Shown in pieces: positions 57,583 to 64,000 of a stretch of 64,000 bases of DNA (position 1 is the stretch's first letter; each line of letters begins with the position of its first letter). A model generated the notes under the pieces. The model was not told the DNA's origin. It did not search any database and was given only the letters and a program-made list of their open reading frames with translations. Location: the NCBI RefSeq assembly GCF_019263705.2, contig NZ_JADQDK010000001.1, forward strand, positions 2,666,001 through 2,730,000. The letters are read 5' to 3'. Position numbers and translations under genes: made by a program. Source of the stretch: Pseudonocardia abyssalis (GTDB lineage: Bacteria; Actinomycetota; Actinomycetes; Mycobacteriales; Pseudonocardiaceae).

Positions 57583-59463
57583 ATGCCCACCTATGCTCGG
57601 GCCGTGGCGTCGCGGGCGGTCGAGGTGGAGGCGGCACGGCGGTCCTTCGTCGCCGGGAGCACGCGCGTCCCCGGCCCCGATCTCATCGCCCCCGCCGTGG
57701 CCGCGTCGTGGGAGCGGTCGCGCGGCCACGAGGTCGACCCCGACCGGATCGCCGCACACTTCCTCGGCCACCACCGCGACGTCTCCCGGCTCGTCACCTG
57801 CGCTGACGACGTGCTCGACGCGTTCACCACGGGCAATCCCGCCGCGGGCTGCTCGGTCGTGCTGTTCGACCCGGCCGGGGTCGTGCGCGCCCGCCGCGAC
57901 TGCGACCGCGCACTGGCCCGGCTGCTCGACGCGGTGCTCCTGGTGCCCGGGTACGGCTACGGCGAGCGGGCCGTCGGCACCACGGCGGCGTCGATCGCAC
58001 TGCACGAGAAGGCCGATACCGCGATCGACGGGGTCGAGCACTTCCACTCGCAGCTCACCTGCCTGGCCGAGGCCGCGGCCGTCGTCACCGACCCGCGCAC
58101 CGGCGCCACCGCGGGCGTCCTGTCGGTCCTGTCCCACCACGCCGACCGCTCGACGCTGGCGCTGCCGCTGGCCCGGATGCTCGCCGACCGGGTCACCGAG
58201 GCGATGGCGGGCGAGCCGCACCGGGTGACCCGCGCGATCCTCGACCGCTTCACCGCCGAGCACGACGGCAGCGGCTCCTGGGTGCTGGCCACCGACGGCG
58301 ACTACGTCGTCACCAACGGCGCCGCGCGGCAGCTCCCGGCCGCCGACCAGCGCGTGCTGAGCGACCTGCTGCTGTCCAGCCTGGTGCTCGCCGACTTCAC
58401 CACCCAGCACGTCGACCTGCCGTCGGGGCGGTGCGCGGAGATCGGGGTGCGGCCGGTGCACCTGGCCGGTACCTCGGTCGGCTGCGTGTTGACCGGTTCC
58501 CCCTCCGGGGAGCTCGCGCTCACCCGGCCGCCGGAGAGCGTGCGCCGGCAGGGGTCGCACGTCGCCCCCACCACCCGCCGCGACTACGCGCAGGACCTGC
58601 ACGCCACCCGCCACGACCACGCGCAGGCCCGCATCCGGGCCAACCGAGAGCTGCTCTCCCCGTACCTGCGGGCGCGGCAGGAGGTCGTCGCGAGCATCCG
58701 GCAGGCCCGCAACCACCTGCTGATCGGCGAGCCGGGCGTCGGCAAGCGCACGCTGCTCGTCGAGCAGTTCCGGGCGGCGTTCCCGGCGGGCCGGGTCGTC
58801 ACCGTCGACGGCGAGGCCTACGCCGGTGAGGGTGACGGCCCCGAACCGGACCTGGCCCGCTCCGCCGACGGCCGCCCGTGCCTGGTGCTGCTGCGCGCGA
58901 TGAACCTGCTCACCCCCGTCGGGGCGCGCCGGCTCGACGAGGCACTGCGCCCGCTCGTCGCGCTGCCGGAGGCGCCGCTGGTCGTCGGCTGCGTCGACAC
59001 CCCCGCCGTCGACGCGACCCGCCCGTACGGCCTGCTGCTGCGCCACTTCCACGAGGTCACGCGCGTACCCGCGCTGCGCTACCGGGCCGACGAGATCGGC
59101 GAGATCGCGCTGGCGGTGCTGCGGCGGCTGTCCGGTCGGCGGTCGCTGCGGCTGAGCCTGCAGGTCGTCCGGGTGCTGGAGGGCTACGCCTGGCCGGGCA
59201 ACATCAGCGAGCTGGAGGACGTGCTGCGCTACGTGGTGGCGCGCAAGCCCGTCGGGGAGATCCAGGCCCGCGACCTGCCGCAGCTGTGCTTCCAGGGCCG
59301 CAGCCGGAAGATGTCGATGCTGGAGGCCGCGCAGTGCGACGCGGTGATCCAGGCGCTCTACGAGTGCAACGGCAACCGGTACAAGGCCGCGGCGATGCTG
59401 GGGATCGCCCGGTCCTCGCTCTACCGCAAGATCGACGCGTTCGGCATCAGCTACATCGCCTGA
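57583..59463 (+). CDS. AcoR/MimR-type activator (GAF, AAA+, Fis)
   Basis: A 626-residue regulator from ATG 57583 (GTG 57604 is an alternative). N-terminal GAF-like sensing region (SWERSRGHEVDPDRIAAHFL, then CSVVLFDPAGVVRARRDCDR ... GYGYGERAVGTTAASIALHE). The AAA+ domain starts with Walker A LIGEPGVGKRTLLVEQF near 385 but lacks the GAFTGA loop and has a degenerate Walker B, as in sigma-54-independent actinobacterial members. C-terminal Fis helix-turn-helix: CNGNRYKAAAMLGIARSSLY with RKIDAFGISYIA. MimR-type proteins switch on alkane/ketone monooxygenase and alcohol dehydrogenase genes; the convergent neighbour is such a dehydrogenase. Confidence 0.88.
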   Translation: MPTYARAVASRAVEVEAARRSFVAGSTRVPGPDLIAPAVAASWERSRGHEVDPDRIAAHFLGHHRDVSRLVTCADDVLDAFTTGNPAAGCSVVLFDPAGVVRARRDCDRALARLLDAVLLVPGYGYGERAVGTTAASIALHEKADTAIDGVEHFHSQLTCLAEAAAVVTDPRTGATAGVLSVLSHHADRSTLALPLARMLADRVTEAMAGEPHRVTRAILDRFTAEHDGSGSWVLATDGDYVVTNGAARQLPAADQRVLSDLLLSSLVLADFTTQHVDLPSGRCAEIGVRPVHLAGTSVGCVLTGSPSGELALTRPPESVRRQGSHVAPTTRRDYAQDLHATRHDHAQARIRANRELLSPYLRARQEVVASIRQARNHLLIGEPGVGKRTLLVEQFRAAFPAGRVVTVDGEAYAGEGDGPEPDLARSADGRPCLVLLRAMNLLTPVGARRLDEALRPLVALPEAPLVVGCVDTPAVDATRPYGLLLRHFHEVTRVPALRYRADEIGEIALAVLRRLSGRRSLRLSLQVVRVLEGYAWPGNISELEDVLRYVVARKPVGEIQARDLPQLCFQGRSRKMSMLEAAQCDAVIQALYECNGNRYKAAAMLGIARSSLYRKIDAFGISYIA

Positions 59464-59484
59464 CGCCGAACGCGTCGCACCCGG

Positions 59485-60528
59485 CTACGGGGTGATGATC
59501 ACCTTGAGGGCGGAGTTGGCCGCGGCGTTCTTGAACACGTCGTAGGCCTCGTCCATCTGGTCGAAGGTGAACGAGTGGGTGCCCATCTTCTCCGCCGGGA
59601 TCCGGCCGCTGCCCACCATCTTCAGCAGCGTCGGGATCGAGACGGTGTCGACCAGACCCATCGTGATCGTGACGTTCTGGATCCACATGTCCTGCATCGG
59701 TAGCTCCACCGGCGTGCCGTGCACGCCGATGTTGGCGATCACGCCGCCCGGCCGCACCAGCGACGCCGCCGTCAGCAGCGTCTCCGGGTAGCCGACGGCC
59801 TCGATCGAGACGTCGACGCCGAGCCCGTCGGTGAGCGCGATGACGTCGGCGACGGTGCCCGGCCCGACCTCGACGGCGTCGGTCGCGCCGAACTCCAGCG
59901 CCTTCTCCAGCCGGAACTTGTTGGAGTCGACCGCGATCACCTTCGACGCGCCCCACAGGCCCGTCGTGAGGATCGCGGACAGGCCGACGGCTCCCGCGCC
60001 GACGACGGCGACGGTGTCACCGGGCCGGACGTTGCCCGCGAGCACGCCGACCTCGTAGCCGGTGGGCAGCGAGTCGGCGAGGAAGATCGCCTGCTCGTTG
60101 GTGACCGAGTCGGGCACCAGGTAGAGCGAGGTGTCGGCGTAGGGCACGCGGACGAGCTCGGCCTGCGTGCCGTCGATCAGGTGGCCGAAGATCCAGCCGA
60201 TGCCGCCGACCGTCTGGCAGTGCGACGGCATGCCGCGCTGGCAGTACTCGCAGCGCCCGCACTTGGTGATCGCCGGGACCAGCACGCGGTCACCGACGGA
60301 GAAGCCCTTGACCGCGTCCCCGACCGCCGTCACGGTGCCGACCGCCTCGTGGCCGAGGATGCGCCCGTCGGTCACGGCGGCGACGTCACCCTGCAGGATG
60401 TGCAGGTCGGTGCCGCAGATCGTCGTGGTGTCGACCCGGACCACCACGTCGGTCGGGTCCTGGACGACGGCGTCCGGGACGTCCTCCCATGCCTTGTTGC
60501 CCGGACCGTGGTACACGAGTGCCTTCAT
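59485..60528 (-). CDS. Zinc-dependent alcohol dehydrogenase
   Basis: A 347-residue medium-chain dehydrogenase: catalytic zinc Cys and His in TTICGTDLHILQGDV and GHEAVGTVTAVG, structural zinc four-Cys cluster CGRCEYCQRGMPSHC, NAD site AVVGAGAVGLSAILTTGL. Close to the formaldehyde/alcohol-tolerant group (ITKCGRCEYCQRGMPSHCQ, GWIFGHLIDGTQAELVRVPY) found with mimA-type operons. Convergent with the activator, with a 21-bp gap, which suggests functional pairing. Confidence 0.93.
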   Translation of the reverse strand: MKALVYHGPGNKAWEDVPDAVVQDPTDVVVRVDTTTICGTDLHILQGDVAAVTDGRILGHEAVGTVTAVGDAVKGFSVGDRVLVPAITKCGRCEYCQRGMPSHCQTVGGIGWIFGHLIDGTQAELVRVPYADTSLYLVPDSVTNEQAIFLADSLPTGYEVGVLAGNVRPGDTVAVVGAGAVGLSAILTTGLWGASKVIAVDSNKFRLEKALEFGATDAVEVGPGTVADVIALTDGLGVDVSIEAVGYPETLLTAASLVRPGGVIANIGVHGTPVELPMQDMWIQNVTITMGLVDTVSIPTLLKMVGSGRIPAEKMGTHSFTFDQMDEAYDVFKNAAANSALKVIITP

Positions 60529-60665
60529 GCGAACCTCCGTGGGTCGACGACCGATCCGGTCGACCGTAAGTGGCCCGGCTCACGCGGCGCTGTCCCAGGA
60601 TCGGACCATCGCCCGCCCTCCCCGGCCGGTGCGGGGGCCGGCTGTCCCGGGTCCGGGACACCGCC

Positions 60666-61475
60666 TCAGCGGGCGGCGACCCCGCGCAGCACCGCGGCCG
60701 CGAAGGCCGCCGGGTCCTCGTCGTGCGCGAGGTGCCCGACGCCCGCGATCCGCTCGGTGCGGATCCCCGGGACGGCGCTCTCGACGCGTGCGTGCAGCCT
60801 GCCGTACCAGTCGCGGCTCTCGCCACCCAGGAGCCAGGTGACCGGGAACGGCCGGTCGGCGAGCCGGGCGGTCGGGACGTGCTCCATCATCAGCCCGAAC
60901 GGGTGCGGGTCGAGCTCGGCGAGCACCGTCGCGGCGTTGCCGTAGAGCTCCTCGCGGGCCGCGTCGGTCAGCCGGTCGAAGCCGTTGGCGCCGTCGCGCA
61001 GGCCCGAGGCCCAGCGGAAGAACTGCGCGACCGCGTCGCGTCGCCGCCCGCGCGCCTGCGCGAACTTGGCCTTCCCCAGTGCCGCGAGCATGTCCGGGGT
61101 CGCGCCGCGCAGGCCGTGCCACGGCGGCTCCAGGACGGTCAGCGACCGGAACAGCTCGGGGCGCTGCGCCGCCAGCGCGAGCGCGGTGTTGCCGCCGGAG
61201 CTCCAGCCGAACACGTGCGCGGGTGCCCCGACGTGCTCGATCACCGCGGCGAGGTCGGCGATGTGCACCCGGTAGTCGCGGACGGGCGGGTGGGCCGAGC
61301 GGCCGTAGCCGCGCCGGTCGTAGGCGACGACGCGGTACCCGCCCGCGGCGAGGTCGTCGACCGAGCGCCCCCACGACGACGCCTGCGCCCCCGTGCCGTG
61401 CACGAGGACCAGCGGCTCGCCGGTCCCGCGCTCGTCGAAGACCAGTTCCGCACCGTCCACCGGGATCGTCGCCAC
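60666..61475 (-). CDS. Alpha/beta hydrolase
   Basis: A 269-residue hydrolase: oxyanion motif LVLVHGTGAQASSWG, nucleophile elbow FGWSSGGNTAL (GxSxG), acid and His at ADRPFPVTWLLGGESRDWYG and AGVGHLAHDEDPAAFA. GTG 61475 gives a proper start (VATIPVDGAELVFDERGTGE); the frame is open further upstream into an unrelated stump. Substrate unknown; epoxide, ester or haloalkane are possible. Confidence 0.9.
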   Translation of the reverse strand: MATIPVDGAELVFDERGTGEPLVLVHGTGAQASSWGRSVDDLAAGGYRVVAYDRRGYGRSAHPPVRDYRVHIADLAAVIEHVGAPAHVFGWSSGGNTALALAAQRPELFRSLTVLEPPWHGLRGATPDMLAALGKAKFAQARGRRRDAVAQFFRWASGLRDGANGFDRLTDAAREELYGNAATVLAELDPHPFGLMMEHVPTARLADRPFPVTWLLGGESRDWYGRLHARVESAVPGIRTERIAGVGHLAHDEDPAAFAAAVLRGVAAR

Positions 61476-61529
61476 GGCCGGATCATGCCGTACGGCCCCT
61501 GAGCAGGGCACGCAGAGCACCACCGATCC

Positions 61530-61620
61530 CGCCCTCGTCGCGGTGACGAGCCGGCCGTCGCGCACCACCACCCGCCCCGCGACGACGACGTGGCGCGGAC
61601 GCCGCCCGCCGCCGAGCTGG
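61530..61620 (-). pseudogene. Amidohydrolase C-terminal stump
   Basis: Reads RRPRHVVVAGRVVVRDGRLV then TATRAG, the final beta strands of amidohydrolase/deiminase enzymes (VAGRxVVRDGRLV). No other part remains; it is in frame with the hydrolase that follows. Confidence 0.5.
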
Positions 61621-61764
61621 ACCACGTTCCTGGTCCTGCCCCGCCGCCTGGACTTCCGGCGGGCGGGCGCCGGGCTCACCCCGCCGTCGCGCACCCGGTT
61701 CGACCGCGTCGACGACGGCCGGCTGAGCTACCCGGTCCTGCCCTGACCGGCCCGTGCGCGACCC

Positions 61765-63171
61765 TCAGCCGACCGACACGGGTTGCGGCGCGCGCACCGG
61801 CCCAGGGATGAACAGGGTGACCACCAGACCGGCGAGCGATGCTCCCGCGGAGATCATCAGCGCCACCATGATCCCGGCCTCCGACGGGAACACCGTGCCC
61901 GCTGCGCTGATCGTGAACCCGGCCAGCACCACGCCCGTCACCGCGCTGGAGGTGGCCGTGCCGACCGAGCGCATCAGCGAGTTGAGGCCGTTGCCCGCCG
62001 CGGACTGCTCGATCGGGACCGCACCCATGATCAGCGCGGGCATCGCGGCGTAGGAGATGCCGACGCCGCTGCTGATGATCACCGTCGCGACCAGGATCGC
62101 GAGGACCGAGCCGGTGAGGAACGTCGTCGCGAGGTACCCGGCGGCGATCACGGCGAGGCCCGCCATCAGCGTGATGCGCGGGCCGCGAACCGCGGTCAGC
62201 CGGGCCGAGACCGGCGACATCACCATCATCATCAGTCCGCCCGGGGCCATCACCAGGCCCGCCTGCAGCATCGTCAGACCGAGGCCGTAGCCGGTCTCCG
62301 GCGGCGCCTGGAGCAGCTGCGGGAACACCAGCGACGTGCCGAACATCGCGAAACCCGCGACGACCGACGCGAGGTTGGTCAGCAGCACCGGGCGCCGCGA
62401 GGAGACCCGCAGGTCGACGAGCGGGTCGCGGATGCGCAGCTGCACCCAGCCCCAGAGCACCAGCACGACGACGGCAGTGGCGAACACGCCGAGCGTCAGC
62501 GGGCTCCCCCAGCCCCAGGTGGCGCCCTTGACGACACCGAGCAGCAGGCTGACCAGGCCGATCCCCAGCCCGATCGCGCCCACGACGTCGAAGCGGCCGG
62601 GCGAGCGGACCGGTGACTCCGGGACGATCACGGCCACGGCCGCCAGGCACACCGCACCGAGGGCGGCGGAGAGCCAGAACAGCACCTGCCAGCTCGCGTT
62701 CTGCGCGACGATCGCCGACACCGGGAGCCCGATCGCCCCGCCGACGCCGAGCGTCGCGCTCATCAGCGCGATCGCCGAGCCGACGCGCTCGGCCGGCAGG
62801 ACGTCGCGCATCATGCTGATCCCCAGCGGGATGATCCCCATCGCGGCACCCTGCAGCCCTCGACCGATGATCGCCGGGATCAGGGCGCTGCCCGCGGCCA
62901 CCACGACCGAGCCGACGATCAGCGTGACGAAGCAGACGAGGATCACGCGACGCTTGCCGTAGAGGTCACCGAGGCGGCCGGTGACCGGCATCATCACCGC
63001 GGCCACGAGCAGCGTGATCGTGACGACCCACGAGGCGTCGGCGGGCGAGGCGTCGAGCAGTCGGGGCAGGCTCGGGACGAGCGGGATCACCAGCGTCTGC
63101 ATGAACGACGCGAGCATCCCGCCCGAGCACAGGGCTGCGACGACCAGCCGTGGCGAAGATCGAGGTTTCAC
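61765..63171 (-). CDS. MFS drug-type transporter (14 helices)
   Basis: A 468-residue protein with about 14 helices, DHA2 type: LASFMQTLVIPLVPSLPRLL in helix 1, GRLGDLYGKRRVILVCFVTL (motif A), GRGLQGAAMGIIPLGISMMR (motif B), GVGGAIGLPVSAIVAQNASW (motif C). It probably exports a toxic compound with H+. GTG 63171 is 16 bp from the start of the divergent marR gene, and the operator fills the gap. Confidence 0.9.
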   Translation of the reverse strand: MKPRSSPRLVVAALCSGGMLASFMQTLVIPLVPSLPRLLDASPADASWVVTITLLVAAVMMPVTGRLGDLYGKRRVILVCFVTLIVGSVVVAAGSALIPAIIGRGLQGAAMGIIPLGISMMRDVLPAERVGSAIALMSATLGVGGAIGLPVSAIVAQNASWQVLFWLSAALGAVCLAAVAVIVPESPVRSPGRFDVVGAIGLGIGLVSLLLGVVKGATWGWGSPLTLGVFATAVVVLVLWGWVQLRIRDPLVDLRVSSRRPVLLTNLASVVAGFAMFGTSLVFPQLLQAPPETGYGLGLTMLQAGLVMAPGGLMMMVMSPVSARLTAVRGPRITLMAGLAVIAAGYLATTFLTGSVLAILVATVIISSGVGISYAAMPALIMGAVPIEQSAAGNGLNSLMRSVGTATSSAVTGVVLAGFTISAAGTVFPSEAGIMVALMISAGASLAGLVVTLFIPGPVRAPQPVSVG

Positions 63172-63172
63172 T

Positions 63173-63187
63173 TGTGTACCGTACACA
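63173..63187. promoter_or_regulatory. MarR operator palindrome
   Basis: TGTGTACCGTACACA: perfect 7-bp arms around one C, occupying the whole space between the two divergent start codons (GTG 63171 and ATG 63187). Confidence 0.75.
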
Positions 63188-63672
63188 TGGTGACCGACGA
63201 TCCGCTGACCGCGATCGAGCGCGAACTCATGCTCATCGGCCGCCACCACCTCTCCCCCGTGCACACCCGGGTCCCCGGCGCCCTCGACCGCTCCGCGTAC
63301 GTCGTGCTCAGCCGCCTCGAGTCGGGCGGCCCACTCACCGCCCGTGGCATCGCCGACGCCCTGACGCTGGAGATCTCGACGGTCACCCGGCAGGTCGGGG
63401 CCATGCGCCGCGCCGGACTGGTGGAGCGGATCCCGGATCCCGACGGCGGTCCGGCCCACCTGCTGCACCCCACCGTGGCCGGCCTGCACCGGCTCGCCGT
63501 CGACCGCGCGATGTACCGCGACGGCATCGGCCGGGTCCTCGACGACTGGTCCCACGACGACCGCGAACAGCTCCGCGACGTCCTGCGCCGCCTCAACGAG
63601 GACATCGAGGCACGTCAGGATCAGCCCTGGCCACGCCCCGACCCGGCGAGACGGTCCCCCTCCCGTCGGTGA
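63187..63672 (+). CDS. MarR-family transcriptional regulator
   Basis: A 161-residue regulator; ATG 63187 is chosen, with GTG 63190 and TTG 63172 as alternatives. Winged helix: ARGIADALTLEISTVTRQVG and MRRAGLVERIPDPDGGPAHL; dimerisation helices at both ends (TAIERELMLIGRHHL; REQLRDVLRRLNEDIEAR). Divergent from the MFS exporter, it probably represses both through the 15-bp palindrome and is released by the exported drug. Confidence 0.92.
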   Translation: MVTDDPLTAIERELMLIGRHHLSPVHTRVPGALDRSAYVVLSRLESGGPLTARGIADALTLEISTVTRQVGAMRRAGLVERIPDPDGGPAHLLHPTVAGLHRLAVDRAMYRDGIGRVLDDWSHDDREQLRDVLRRLNEDIEARQDQPWPRPDPARRSPSRR

Positions 63673-63676
63673 GGAC

Positions 63677-63745
63677 GCGGTGCCGCGGCACCGCACCGCC
63701 GACGCACGGACCGCACCGCCGTCCCGGCAGCGGTGCGGGCACCGC
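63677..63745. terminator. Palindromic terminator region marR / bluB
   Basis: An 18-bp perfect palindrome (63677-63694, GCGGTGCCGCGGCACCGC) and a 7-bp stem with GG loop (63730-63745, GCGGTGC/GCACCGC) lie between convergent genes and probably end transcription from both sides. Confidence 0.65.
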
Positions 63746-63766
63746 AACGGCGGTGCGGCGGACGAG

Positions 63767-64000
63767 TCAGGCCGAGCCGTACCGCTCCCGGTGCACCGCG
63801 TCGGCGAGCGGCCGCCGCTCCCGCCACTGGTGGCGCTCCAGGTCCGGGACCTCCTCCAGGTGGCTCACCGGGCCCACGCACAACCACGCCACCGGCCGCA
63901 CCGGGTCGGGGATCCCGAGCAGCCCCCGCAGGTACGGCTCCCGGTAGAACGACACCCATCCCACCCCCAACCCCTCGGCGGTCGCGGCGAGCCAGAGGTT
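63767..64000 (-). CDS. bluB: 5,6-dimethylbenzimidazole synthase, C-terminal part (start outside window)
   Basis: The minus frame is open from the right edge: NLWLAATAEGLGVGWVSFYR at the edge, then GIPDPVRPVAWLCVGPVSHL and PDLERHQWRERRPLADAVH. This is the C-terminus of BluB, the flavin-destroying enzyme that makes the lower ligand of cobalamin from FMNH2 and O2. Together with cobF and cobK it supports aerobic B12 synthesis. The first two thirds are outside the window. Confidence 0.88.
   Translation of the reverse strand, partial: NLWLAATAEGLGVGWVSFYREPYLRGLLGIPDPVRPVAWLCVGPVSHLEEVPDLERHQWRERRPLADAVHRERYGSA

Overview
The window is high-GC actinobacterial DNA, most likely from a Pseudonocardia-like member of the Pseudonocardiaceae. 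Signs of this are an SsgB-type sporulation protein, a Gly-Cys-Val tRNA cluster, many universal stress proteins, a DUF3159 protein, frequent GTG starts and very tight ATGA/GTGA gene overlaps. The assignment to genus is inference.

Layout. (1) 1-9,540: the right part of an integrative mobilisable element, continuing off the left edge. It carries a transcriptional-activator-domain (BTAD) protein, a prepilin-peptidase-like protein, a four-gene mobilisation operon with a relaxase, an oriT-like repeat region, excisionase, tyrosine integrase and a Shedu-type (SduA/DUF4263) anti-phage gene sitting between integrase and a tRNA-Val(CAC), the probable attachment site. (2) 9,541-12,671: chromosomal backbone with a PGPGW membrane protein, an anti-sigma/ECF sigma pair (the anti-sigma gene holds an in-frame 15-bp minisatellite), SsgB and tRNA-Gly, -Cys and -Val(GAC). 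(3) 12,672-13,640: scar of a second tRNA-Val element (integrase tail, IS3 fragment, relaxase fragment). (4) 13,969-27,413: a catabolic island with VOC protein, TetR regulator, SDR, acyl-CoA ligase, HapE-like Baeyer-Villiger monooxygenase, MHS transporter, CaiB-type CoA transferase, HpcH/HpaI aldolase, a zinc-ribbon protein and HyuA/HyuB (acetophenone/acetone carboxylase-like) subunits. Four copies of one 20-bp palindrome stand before tetR, the SDR, the ligase operon and the carboxylase operon, so they look like one TetR regulon. A second decayed copy of the same integrase type follows at 27,594-27,965, so the island is flanked by homologous integrase remnants in direct orientation.

(5) 28,465-46,564: a dormancy/anaerobiosis region like the mycobacterial DosR regulon: GAPDH, PNPOx-like protein, SHOCT protein, gluconokinase, four universal stress proteins, CBS-BON protein, antiporter, DUF4389 protein, DoxX protein, Acg-like nitroreductase, pyruvate phosphate dikinase and a long HPF-type ribosome factor. 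A 14-bp box close to GGGACCTTCGGCCC recurs 54-96 bp before many of the start codons. The region is full of gene stumps (GH65-USP chimera, ABC ATPase, pyruvate-formate-lyase activase, BON, Fe-S CCG domain), showing heavy deletion-driven decay. (6) 46,995-64,000: GAF-GGDEF-EAL protein, HNH-like protein, DUF3159 and SpoIIM-like membrane proteins, SMP-30 protein, zinc/cobalt-type CDF exporter, cobF and cobK, peroxiredoxin, more stumps, a MimR/AcoR-type activator beside a zinc alcohol dehydrogenase, an alpha/beta hydrolase, a divergent MFS/MarR pair sharing a 15-bp operator, and the end of bluB at the right edge.

All calls come from reading the sequence and translations by eye; no database search or computation was run.
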